From NCBI RefSeq assembly GCF_015074785.1, contig NZ_CP042464.1, forward strand, positions 3,684,630 through 3,748,629: DNA of 64,000 nt. Reading direction: 5' to 3'. Under the pieces are notes generated by a model. That model worked only from the letters and a program-made list of their open reading frames with translations, had not been told where the DNA came from and ran no database searches. Below, piece after piece: positions 41,565-49,131 of the stretch (position 1 is the stretch's first letter; the number at the start of each line of letters is the position of its first letter). The position numbers and the translations under genes were made by a program. The stretch is from Segatella copri (GTDB lineage Bacteria; Bacteroidota; Bacteroidia; Bacteroidales; Bacteroidaceae).

Positions 41565-42749
41565 ATGAAGCTATCACAATTTAACTTTAAGTTGCCAAAA
41601 GATCAGGTGGCACTTTATCCACATAAGGCAAAGCACGTGGTAAAAACGGCTAGTGGTGAACGTACATTCGAGATTACTCGCCGCGATGAGTCCCGACTCA
41701 TGGTTCTCCACAAGAAGTCAGAAACCATCGAGATGTACAAGAAAGATGAAAACGGCAAGGATATGGTTGATGCCGATGGCAATCCAGTATTCCTGCAGTT
41801 CAAGGATATCGTGAATTACTTCGAAGAGGGCGATACCTTCATCTTCAACAATACCAAGGTTTTCCCAGCCCGTCTTTATGGTACCAAGGAGAAGACCGAT
41901 GCCAAGATTGAGGTGTTCCTGCTCCGTGAGCTCAATCCTGAGATGCGCCTTTGGGACGTATTGGTAGAGCCTGCCCGCAAGATCCGTATCGGCAACAAGC
42001 TTTTCTTCGATGATGTCAACGAGATGGTTGCCGAGGTTATCGACAATACCACCAGCCGTGGACGTACCCTCCGTTTCCTCTATGATGAGGATGGCAATCA
42101 TGATGTCTTCAAGCGTTCGCTCTTCGCTCTAGGCGAGGCTCCGCTTCCTCGCTACGTTATCGATGCACGTGAGGATCATCACGCTACAGAGGATGATATG
42201 GACGATTTCCAATGTGTTTTCGCTGAGGTAGAGGGTGCTGTTACTGCACCTGCTACCGGTCTTCACTTCTCACGCGAGCTGATGAAGCGTATGGAGATCA
42301 ACGGTATCAACGAGGCTTATATCACCCTGCATTGCGGTCTGGGCAATTTCCACGATATTGAGGTGGAGGACCTTACCAAGCACAAGATGGATTCAGAGCA
42401 GATGATGATCAGCCAGGAGGCATGTGATCTGGTTAACAAGACCAAACTTGCCGGCCATCGCGTCTGCGCTATCGGTACCAGTGTGATGAAGGCAACAGAA
42501 ACGGCTGTAGGCACCGATGGTATGATGAAGGCTTTCGATGGATGGACCAACAAGTTCATCTTCCCTCCATACGATTTTGGTCTTGCTGACTGTGCCGTAG
42601 TCAATTTCTATCATCCGGAGTCAACCCTGATGATGAGTACTGCAGCCTTTGGCGGTTACGAGTTGGTTTACGAGGCATACAAGATGGCTGTGAAGAATGG
42701 CTATATGTTTGGCTGCTATGGTGATTCATTGTTGATGCTTCCAGATTAA
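41565..42749 (+). CDS. queA: S-adenosylmethionine:tRNA ribosyltransferase-isomerase
   Basis: The 394-residue enzyme makes epoxyqueuosine from preQ1-tRNA. Typical segments are FIFNNTKVFPARLYG, HCGLGNFHDIEVEDLTKHKM and the C-terminal NFYHPESTLMMSTAAFGGYE. Start at 41565 (MKLSQFNF) chosen; an in-frame ATG at 41487 would overlap truB by 65 bases. It is slightly longer than proteobacterial QueA, with an insert near residues 25-80, common in Bacteroidota. Confidence 0.93.
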   Translation: MKLSQFNFKLPKDQVALYPHKAKHVVKTASGERTFEITRRDESRLMVLHKKSETIEMYKKDENGKDMVDADGNPVFLQFKDIVNYFEEGDTFIFNNTKVFPARLYGTKEKTDAKIEVFLLRELNPEMRLWDVLVEPARKIRIGNKLFFDDVNEMVAEVIDNTTSRGRTLRFLYDEDGNHDVFKRSLFALGEAPLPRYVIDAREDHHATEDDMDDFQCVFAEVEGAVTAPATGLHFSRELMKRMEINGINEAYITLHCGLGNFHDIEVEDLTKHKMDSEQMMISQEACDLVNKTKLAGHRVCAIGTSVMKATETAVGTDGMMKAFDGWTNKFIFPPYDFGLADCAVVNFYHPESTLMMSTAAFGGYELVYEAYKMAVKNGYMFGCYGDSLLMLPD

Positions 42750-42810
42750 ACAGTGGTATAAACAGTTTTTCTACACATAGAAGTTGTTGATATTCTAGGT
42801 TTTAGCTTAG

Positions 42811-42819
42811 TTATCCACA
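42811..42819 (+). promoter_or_regulatory. Single consensus DnaA box
   Basis: TTATCCACA occurs in the queA-folK gap. It is isolated, so not an origin. It could be a titration or regulatory site or chance. Confidence 0.3.
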
Positions 42820-42842
42820 ATTTTATGAAAGTGTGAATAAGT

Positions 42843-43250
42843 ATGTATCAGGTATATTTAAGTCTCGGTACGAATTTGGGCAACCGAAAGCGCAACATTC
42901 GCGAGGTAATAGAAAAGATAGGAGAGCAGATTGGTGTGGTAGAGCGCCAGTCTGCTCTTTACGAAACCAAGCCTTGGGGCTATTCATCTCCCAACGACTA
43001 TATCAATGCCTGTGTGCTGGTTCTCACCACGATGGCCCCGCGCCAGGTGCTGGAGGCTACGCAGCGCATAGAGCGCGAAATGGGGCGTACCATGAAGTCG
43101 GTGGATAGCGAATACCATGACCGCATCATCGACATTGATATCCTGATGATAGATGACTTGGTGATAGATGAGCCCGATTTCAAGGTTCCTCATCCGTTGA
43201 TGGAGGAGCGTGAATTCGTGATGAAACCGCTGAAGGAGATACTCAGGTAA
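42843..43250 (+). CDS. folK: HPPK, 6-hydroxymethyl-dihydropterin pyrophosphokinase
   Basis: The 135-residue protein carries LSLGTNLGNRKRNIREVIEK, YETKPWGYSSPNDYINACV (about 41-59) and DRIIDIDILMIDDLVIDEPD (two Asp metal ligands near 99-101), followed by VPHPLMEEREFVMKPL. It transfers pyrophosphate to the pterin in folate synthesis. Confidence 0.93.
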   Translation: MYQVYLSLGTNLGNRKRNIREVIEKIGEQIGVVERQSALYETKPWGYSSPNDYINACVLVLTTMAPRQVLEATQRIEREMGRTMKSVDSEYHDRIIDIDILMIDDLVIDEPDFKVPHPLMEEREFVMKPLKEILR

Positions 43251-43404
43251 TTTAAATTTAGTAAGTATGCAAAAACGGGCTAGGAGTTTTTGGTAGAGCA
43301 ACAGGATGGTTGCCAGCGTCAGATAGATGATGCTGGTTTGTGGTTACAAGTTCTACAAAGTGCTGTTCTAAGAAATGAATCATATTCTTTTTTTATGCAA
43401 GAAA
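43251..43404. other. Intergenic region between converging folK and rpsO
   Basis: The only clear feature is the rpsO terminator that follows it at 43405. GGGCTAGGAGTTTTTGG near 43276 resembles the GGCTAGGAGCTTTTG word of the repeat at 24880-24898 and may be a relic of that family. Confidence 0.35.
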
Positions 43405-43434
43405 AATCCCACCGCTCTTGCGAACGATGGGATT
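43405..43434 (-). terminator. Intrinsic terminator of rpsO
   Basis: AATCCCACCG pairs with CGATGGGATT (one mismatch); on the minus strand a run TTTTTC follows. Confidence 0.7.
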
Positions 43435-43468
43435 CTGTTCTGTTAAGCAATGTGTCTGCCTAAGCTGA

Positions 43469-43738
43469 TTACTTACGAAGACCGAGGGCCTTGATGATAG
43501 CACGATAGCGATTGATGTCGCGATCATACAAGTAATCGAGCAATGCACGACGCTTTCCTACAAGCTGTGTCAACGCACGTGTTGTAGTATAATCTTTACG
43601 GTTCTTCTTAACATGTTCCGTCAAATGAGCAATACGGTATGAGAACAATGCTATCTGGCTCTCAGCTGAACCAGTATCAGAGTTAGACTTTCCGTACTTG
43701 CTAAAGATCTCTTCTTTTTTTGCTTTGTCTAAATACAT
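43469..43738 (-). CDS. rpsO: 30S ribosomal protein S15
   Basis: The 89-residue protein has the S15 signature: DTGSAESQIALFSYRIAHLT (about 21-40), HVKKNRKDYTTTRALTQLVG and RRALLDYLYDRDINRYRAII. The leader is about 90 nt long from a TATCTTTG box at 43831-43838 (minus strand); S15 commonly represses its own mRNA, so the leader may be regulatory. Confidence 0.97.
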   Translation of the reverse strand: MYLDKAKKEEIFSKYGKSNSDTGSAESQIALFSYRIAHLTEHVKKNRKDYTTTRALTQLVGKRRALLDYLYDRDINRYRAIIKALGLRK

Positions 43739-43830
43739 AGCTGTAAAAACTTAATTTAATAAAATATGAATATGTTTAATTTTGTGCATCTGATGACCTT
43801 CCTCACGGTGGTTTCATTAAAAATGCGGTG

Positions 43831-43838
43831 CAAAGATA
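43831..43838 (-). promoter_or_regulatory. Promoter -7 box of rpsO
   Basis: TATCTTTG on the minus strand, followed by CACC. Confidence 0.55.
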
Positions 43839-43880
43839 CAACTTTTTGCCGAATTATGCAAACATTTCGGGATTTTTTTG

Positions 43881-43888
43881 TAATTTTG
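43881..43888 (+). promoter_or_regulatory. Promoter -7 box of typA
   Basis: TAATTTTG followed by CACCC, 35 bases before the ATG at 43923. Divergent from the rpsO promoter. Confidence 0.55.
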
Positions 43889-43922
43889 CACCCAAATTTA
43901 AGTATTTAAGGTAAAAATTAAA

Positions 43923-45725
43923 ATGCAAGACATTAGAAACATTGCAGTTATTGCACACGTTGACCATGGTAAGACTACATTGGTCGACAAGATGATGCTC
44001 GCCGGTAAGCTGTTCCGCGACGGCCAGGATAACAGCGGCGAAGTGCTCGATTCCAACGACTTGGAGCGCGAGCGTGGTATCACCATTCTCTCAAAGAATG
44101 TATCTATCAATTGGAAAGGTACTAAGATTAATATCCTCGATACTCCTGGACACTCTGACTTCGGTGGTGAGGTTGAGCGCGTGCTCAACATGGCAGACGG
44201 ATGCCTCCTCCTCGTCGATGCTTTCGAGGGTCCGATGCCTCAGACCCGTTTCGTGCTCCAGAAGGCATTGCAGCTCGGACTGAAGCCTATCGTCGTTGTT
44301 AATAAGGTAGATAAGCCTAACTGTCGCCCTGAAGAGGTGTACGAGATGGTATTCGACCTGATGTGCGACCTCGATGCTACAGAAGAGCAGCTCGACTTCT
44401 CAGTAGTTTACGGTTCTGCCAAGAACGGCTGGATGGGCGAGGACTATAATCATCCAACAGACAATATCGATTATCTGCTCGATAAGATTATTGAGGTTAT
44501 CCCAGCTCCTAAGCAGCTCGAGGGTACTCCACAGCTCCTTATCACATCACTCGATTACAGCTCTTATACTGGTCGTATCGCCGTAGGTCGTGTACACCGC
44601 GGTACATTGAAGGATGGAATGAATGTTACCATCTGCCACCGCGACGGAACCCAGGAGAAGACCAAGATCAAGGAGCTCCACACCTTCGAGGGTATGGGCC
44701 ACAAGAAGACCGATCATGTAGATTCAGGCGATATCTGTGCCGTTATCGGCTTGGAGAAGTTCGAGATTGGTGATACCATCTGCGATTTCGAGAATCCGGA
44801 GCCACTGCCTCCAATCGCTGTCGATGAGCCTACCATGAGCATGCTCTTCACCATCAACGATTCACCATTCTTCGGTAAGGAAGGCAAGTTCTGTACATCA
44901 CGCCACATCCAGGAGCGCTTGAACAAGGAGCTCGAGAAGAACCTCGCTCTCCGCGTACAGCCTTACGAGGATTCTACCGATAAGTGGATTGTATCAGGCC
45001 GTGGTGTGCTCCATCTCTCTGTACTCATCGAGACCATGCGCCGCGAGGGCTATGAGCTCCAGGTAGGTCAGCCTCAGGTTATTTATAAGGAGATTGACGG
45101 TGTGAAGTGCGAGCCTGTAGAGGAGTTGACCATCAACGTACCAGAGGAGTTTGCTTCTAAGATGATTGATATGGTAACCCGCCGCAAGGGTGATATGACC
45201 TCTATGCTGAACATGGGCGAGCGTGTAGACATCGAGTTCGATATCCCTTCACGTGGTATCATCGGTCTGCGTACCAACGTGCTTACCGCTTCTCAGGGCG
45301 AGGCTATCATGGCTCACCGCTTCAAGGAGTATCAGCCATACAAGGGTGAAATCAGCCGCCGTTCTAACGGTAGCATGATTGCGCTCGAAACCGGTACTGC
45401 CTTTGCTTACGCTATCGATAAGCTGCAGGATCGTGGTAAGTTCTTCATCGATCCGGGTGAGGAGGTTTACGGAGGCGAGGTTGTAGGTGAGCATGTTCAC
45501 GACAACGACCTGGTAGTCAACGTAACCAAGGCTAAGCAGCTTACCAACGTACGTGCTTCCGGTTCTGACGATAAGGCTCGCGTCATCCCTAAGACCGTGA
45601 TGAGTCTTGAGGAGTGCCTGGAGTATATCCGTGAGGACGAGTACGTAGAGGTAACTCCAAAGAACATGCGTATGCGCAAGATTGAGCTCGATCACCTGAA
45701 GCGCAAGCGCAGCAACAAAGACTAA
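43923..45725 (+). CDS. typA: Ribosome-associated GTPase TypA/BipA
   Basis: The 600-residue translational GTPase has G1 AHVDHGKTT (11-19), the switch I Thr in ERERGITI (about 42-49), G3 [13 protein letters not shown]4 NKVD and domains II-V to the end, including [20 protein letters not shown] and [20 protein letters not shown]. It acts in ribosome assembly and stress adaptation (family knowledge). Full length. Confidence 0.96.
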   Translation: MQDIRNIAVIAHVDHGKTTLVDKMMLAGKLFRDGQDNSGEVLDSNDLERERGITILSKNVSINWKGTKINILDTPGHSDFGGEVERVLNMADGCLLLVDAFEGPMPQTRFVLQKALQLGLKPIVVVNKVDKPNCRPEEVYEMVFDLMCDLDATEEQLDFSVVYGSAKNGWMGEDYNHPTDNIDYLLDKIIEVIPAPKQLEGTPQLLITSLDYSSYTGRIAVGRVHRGTLKDGMNVTICHRDGTQEKTKIKELHTFEGMGHKKTDHVDSGDICAVIGLEKFEIGDTICDFENPEPLPPIAVDEPTMSMLFTINDSPFFGKEGKFCTSRHIQERLNKELEKNLALRVQPYEDSTDKWIVSGRGVLHLSVLIETMRREGYELQVGQPQVIYKEIDGVKCEPVEELTINVPEEFASKMIDMVTRRKGDMTSMLNMGERVDIEFDIPSRGIIGLRTNVLTASQGEAIMAHRFKEYQPYKGEISRRSNGSMIALETGTAFAYAIDKLQDRGKFFIDPGEEVYGGEVVGEHVHDNDLVVNVTKAKQLTNVRASGSDDKARVIPKTVMSLEECLEYIREDEYVEVTPKNMRMRKIELDHLKRKRSNKD

Positions 45726-45731
45726 GCAGAA

Positions 45732-46694
45732 ATGTTTTTGTGGAGATTTTTTAGAAAATTTTCATTGCCCTGCTCCCTGGTTATGGGAGCATTGGGCTAC
45801 CTGATATTCGCCAATGTGCCCTTCCTGGTGCCCATTGGCGATTATTGTGGTCCGAGGTTGGTAAGTCTGATGCCGGTAGTGCTGTTCTCCCTGCTCTATG
45901 TTACTTTCTGTAAGATAGAAATCAAGGAGATGAAGCCTAAGGCGTGGCATTTCATCCTCCAGCTCATCCGTACCTCGCTGTCATTGATGATGGTGGTGCT
46001 TATCTTTGAGTTCGGCTCCGATTACAGCACCAAACTGATTCTCGAGGGTGCCTTCATCTGCTTCATCTGTCCTACGGCAGCCGCCGTGGCTGTGGTTACG
46101 GAGAAGTTGGGCGGCAGTATCGGTTCGCTGACCACTTATACGGTCATCGCCAACATTTTTACGATGGTCATCATTCCGAGTCTTTTCCCGATGGTAGAGA
46201 AAGGGGCAGACGTATCGTTCCTCATGATGAGTGCGATGGTGTTCCGCAATGTCACTACCGTGCTGGTGGTGCCTCTGCTGCTTGCCTTGCTGAGCCGCAG
46301 GTTCCTGCCAAAATGGGTGGATAAGGTGAAGAATGTAAAGGATTTAGGCTTTTATATGTGGTGTTTCAACCTCACGATACTGATGGGCGAAACGGTTCGC
46401 AACATGCTCCATGCCGAGGTATCGGGCGTAACGATGCTTCTGCTGCTCTTTGTACCGCTGCTGGTATGTCTCCTCCAGTTTGCCATCGGCAAGGCGGTAG
46501 GCAGGCATTTCGGTGCGAGTATCAGTGCCGGTCAGGCGTTGGGACAGAAGAATACGGTAGTGGGCATCTGGCTCACCCTCACCTTCCTGAATCCTCTTGC
46601 TGCCGTAGCACCGGGTGCCTATGTAGTATGGCAGAATCTGGTCAATGGCTGGCAACTTTGGTATAAAGAAAAATATGGCAAGCTTAAGTGGTAA
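45732..46694 (+). CDS. Bile acid:sodium symporter-type (BASS) transporter
   Basis: The 320-residue membrane protein has about nine to ten helices. The FICFICPTAAAVAVVTEKLGG and AGQALGQKNTVVGIWLTLTF segments (about 112-132 and 268-287) resemble the crossover helices of BASS-like carriers. Substrate unknown. It starts 6 bases after typA and is probably co-transcribed with it. Confidence 0.7.
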   Translation: MFLWRFFRKFSLPCSLVMGALGYLIFANVPFLVPIGDYCGPRLVSLMPVVLFSLLYVTFCKIEIKEMKPKAWHFILQLIRTSLSLMMVVLIFEFGSDYSTKLILEGAFICFICPTAAAVAVVTEKLGGSIGSLTTYTVIANIFTMVIIPSLFPMVEKGADVSFLMMSAMVFRNVTTVLVVPLLLALLSRRFLPKWVDKVKNVKDLGFYMWCFNLTILMGETVRNMLHAEVSGVTMLLLLFVPLLVCLLQFAIGKAVGRHFGASISAGQALGQKNTVVGIWLTLTFLNPLAAVAPGAYVVWQNLVNGWQLWYKEKYGKLKW

Positions 46695-46710
46695 GCTTGC
46701 CATATTTTTT
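46671..46710. terminator. Bidirectional terminator
   Basis: AAATATGGCAAGCTTA pairs exactly with TAAGCTTGCCATATTT around AGTGG, with A-run and T-run at the two ends. It serves the converging transporter and luxS genes. The last codons of the transporter lie in its left arm. Confidence 0.8.
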
Positions 46711-46714
46711 GTTT

Positions 46715-47200
46715 CTAATCCTGGGTAGGGTAGATGAGGTTTTCTTCCCTGATGCAGCAGAGCACCTCATCCAGATATTTTCTGGCTTCATATTTCGCCA
46801 TAGGCAGGTCGTGGAGCAGGTAGTTGCCGCAGTCCTTTGCCGCCTGTCCCGGAATCTCGCCCTCGAAATCGGCGATAAACTTAAAGGTGCGCTTCATCAG
46901 TTCCACGATGTCCTTGCTCTCCAGGTCGCCCTTGATAAGGAGATAGTTGCCCGTGAGGCATCCCATCGGTCCCCAGTAGATGATGCGGTCCTTCCACTCC
47001 TCGTCGTTGCGCAGATAGGTGGCAGCCAGGTGTTCGATGGTATGGATGGCACCGTTGTGCAGACAAGGCTCCTGGTTAGGCACCTTCATGCGGATATCAA
47101 ATGTTGTGATGACTTCTCCGCCTACTTCGTCCTTACGGCTCACGTAGATGCCGCGGAGCAGCTTATTGTGATTGATTGTAAAACTTGGAATCTTATTCAT
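46715..47200 (-). CDS. luxS: S-ribosylhomocysteine lyase
   Basis: The 161-residue metal enzyme cleaves S-ribosylhomocysteine to homocysteine and DPD, the AI-2 precursor. The metal motif HTIEH is at about residues 53-57, with the third ligand in GPMGCLTGNY (Cys near 81 is catalytic; the metal Cys is near 123 in KDCGNYLL). It is 24 bases after mtnN, giving the two-step Pfs/LuxS route in one operon. Confidence 0.95.
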   Translation of the reverse strand: MNKIPSFTINHNKLLRGIYVSRKDEVGGEVITTFDIRMKVPNQEPCLHNGAIHTIEHLAATYLRNDEEWKDRIIYWGPMGCLTGNYLLIKGDLESKDIVELMKRTFKFIADFEGEIPGQAAKDCGNYLLHDLPMAKYEARKYLDEVLCCIREENLIYPTQD

Positions 47201-47223
47201 CTTGATAATTAATAATTTACAGT

Positions 47224-47922
47224 TTACAGACTTTCGAGGAAAGCCTTGGTAACATTGAAAGAGCCTTCAGCCATTTTAGCCCAGAAGTCGAAATACTGCT
47301 GTGCCTTGGTATCTTTCAGCGGTACATCGCTGATGATGCGGAAGGAGATGAAAGGCGTCTTGTAGATGTGGCAGGTCTGGGCGATAGAGCAGCTCTCCAT
47401 ATCCACCGCCATCGCCTGAGGGAAGTGTTCCAGGATAGAGCGCATCTTCTCCTTGTAGTCTACAAACCATTCGCCGCTCACAATCTGTCCGGCGTGGATC
47501 TTCGGGTGCCTGTTGCCCGGCAGGTTGTTGATGGCGAGTGCCTTCTCCACATATTCCTTAGGTGTTTTGAAGAAAGCAGGCATGCCTAGAATCTGTCCGA
47601 ATTCGCATTCCTCGCCGCAGTAGGCATCGTGGTAAACGCAGTTGGTTGCCACCACCACCTCAGTCACGTTGAGGTTGATATCAGCGCCTCCAGCCACGCC
47701 TGAAGAGATAACAAGGTCTGGGTGATAGTTGTCAATCATTTCTACGGCACCTATGGTACTGTTCACCTTACCGATGCCGCATTGTTGCATCACCACCTCG
47801 TTATTGCCTATCTTTCCGATAACGAAGTCCTTATAGTTTTTTCTCTCAACCTGCGATTCGGTCAATAATGTTTTGAGTTGCGCAAACTCCTTGTCCATCG
47901 CAACGATAATTCCTATTTTCAT
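47224..47922 (-). CDS. mtnN: 5'-methylthioadenosine/S-adenosylhomocysteine nucleosidase
   Basis: The 232-residue protein has IGIIVAMDKEFAQLK (about 3-17; catalytic Glu), ISSGVAGG (about 75-82), AVDMESCSIAQTCHIYKTPF (about 172-191; substrate Met/Glu) and RIISDVPLKDT. It removes adenine from SAH and MTA. The last codons lie in a repeat-like AATTTACAGTTTACAG spacer. A promoter box TAACTTTG lies at 47945-47952 (minus). Confidence 0.94.
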   Translation of the reverse strand: MKIGIIVAMDKEFAQLKTLLTESQVERKNYKDFVIGKIGNNEVVMQQCGIGKVNSTIGAVEMIDNYHPDLVISSGVAGGADINLNVTEVVVATNCVYHDAYCGEECEFGQILGMPAFFKTPKEYVEKALAINNLPGNRHPKIHAGQIVSGEWFVDYKEKMRSILEHFPQAMAVDMESCSIAQTCHIYKTPFISFRIISDVPLKDTKAQQYFDFWAKMAEGSFNVTKAFLESL

Positions 47923-47944
47923 ATTGTATACTAACTTTTGGGTG

Positions 47945-47952
47945 CAAAGTTA
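47945..47952 (-). promoter_or_regulatory. Promoter -7 box of mtnN-luxS
   Basis: TAACTTTG on the minus strand followed by CACC, about 25 bases before the mtnN start. Confidence 0.55.
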
Positions 47953-47997
47953 CTAAAAATATTGCAGAGAGTAGCAAAGTTTAAGGAGTTTTTAAGG

Positions 47998-48212
47998 AAA
48001 AAGGCTTTTAAAGGTAAAAAGGTAAAAAAGTAAAAAGAGCCTTAACCCTTTATAACCCCATTCCCTCGTAAATTTATATAGCCCCTGGTGTGTTCTTACA
48101 TCAGGGGCTTTTAACATTACGGGGGACCAGCGATGGAATCGCTGGGAACGGGGACGAACGGGGGTAGGCTCTTTTTACCTTTTTACTTTTTTACCTTTTT
48201 ACCTTTAAAAGT
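47998..48212. repeat. GGTAAAAAAG dispersed element, copy 2
   Basis: A-rich arm at 48010-48037, a hairpin GCCCCTG...CAGGGGC with TTTT (48081-48112), the palindrome CCAGCGATGGAATCGCTGG at 48127-48145 followed by GAACGGGGACGAACGGGGGT, and T-rich arms to the barrel-gene stop. The core is the same as copy 1 over more than 40 bases. Confidence 0.75.
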
Positions 48213-48214
48213 TT

Positions 48215-48892
48215 CTAGAAGTTAACTCCGAAATTGAGCTGGAGGGCTCCATTGCGCGATTTGTCGAAACTGTCGTGGCAGATGTTGGCAAGACCGATGT
48301 CGTAGGTGAGATCGGCATAGAACATGTCGTAGCCGATGCCGCAGCCGATGCGGATACCACCATCAAGGCGGCGGAAGTTTGCATCCTTGAACGAACTCTC
48401 TGCTTCACGCTCGGCAAAGTTCTTGATCTTGCCTCCTACACCAACGGCAAAATAGCCGCCTACCTGAGGCTGGATGGAGAAGTGGTCGTCTACTTCGTAC
48501 TTGTACTTCAGTACGGCTGGAATCTCAAGATAATTGAGATCGTAGGTCATCTTCTTGCCTTCAGGAAGTTCCTTCTTGCCACCTTTCTCTATATATGAAA
48601 GTCCGGTCTCGAGATAGAGTGGGGCGCTGTCGGTCAATGGGATGCCGGCTACTACGCCCACATTCAGTCCGGTCTGCCAGTCGCCACCATCCAGACGGGA
48701 ATCGTCGGAATTGACAAAGGTGAAGGCAGGACCGATGCGGAATCCGTAATATGGGCTGCCGTAGTTGTGGTTGTAACGGTAGTCGAGATGCCCCGTCTGC
48801 TTGTTATAATATCTGCTGTCACGATAATTCTGTGCTGTTGCCGGCATCAGAGCCAGAAGCAATGCCATCATGATGAATGCTAATCTTTTCAT
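48215..48892 (-). CDS. Outer-membrane beta-barrel protein (PorT/OmpW-like)
   Basis: The 225-residue protein has a signal peptide (MKRLAFIMMALLLALMPATA, cleavage near 20). It is followed by alternating amphipathic strands (YYGFRIGPAFTFV, TGLNVGVVAGIPL, FSIQPQVGGYFAVGVGGKIK) ending in a C-terminal aromatic LNFGVNF, typical for outer-membrane barrels. Function unknown. The start at 48892 is preferred over further upstream ATGs because it begins the signal peptide and lies after a TACCTTTG box. Confidence 0.8.
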   Translation of the reverse strand: MKRLAFIMMALLLALMPATAQNYRDSRYYNKQTGHLDYRYNHNYGSPYYGFRIGPAFTFVNSDDSRLDGGDWQTGLNVGVVAGIPLTDSAPLYLETGLSYIEKGGKKELPEGKKMTYDLNYLEIPAVLKYKYEVDDHFSIQPQVGGYFAVGVGGKIKNFAEREAESSFKDANFRRLDGGIRIGCGIGYDMFYADLTYDIGLANICHDSFDKSRNGALQLNFGVNF

Positions 48893-48949
48893 AATTCTTA
48901 TTCTTTTATACATTAATATATTCTGTTTGAAGAAACTTGTTTTACGGTG

Positions 48950-48957
48950 CAAAGGTA
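48950..48957 (-). promoter_or_regulatory. Promoter -7 box of the barrel protein
   Basis: TACCTTTG on the minus strand followed by CACC. Confidence 0.55.
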
Positions 48958-49093
48958 GGGATAAAAAACGAAACGGCAGCGAGCGTTTCCCTAAATGATA
49001 GAGGGGAACCCCTATTTCTGACCTAATACAACTTTCTCAACAAAAAAAATATAAATTTTTGCTATATTTTTTTGTTTTGTCTCCAATTTGTGC

Positions 49094-49101
49094 TATCTTT
49101 G
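49094..49101 (+). promoter_or_regulatory. Promoter -7 box of yfhO-type gene
   Basis: TATCTTTG followed by CC, 30 bases before the ATG at 49132. Confidence 0.6.
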
Positions 49102-49131
49102 CCTTCAAATTATAAACGTTTATATAGAAAT

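Noticed and set aside
42811..42819. Replication origin suggested by a perfect DnaA box
   Set aside because: Only one box in a 93-base gap, with no AT-rich unwinding region and no dnaA or dnaN nearby.
43251..43404. Small gene between folK and rpsO
   Set aside because: Only short frames without start context or recognisable sequence.
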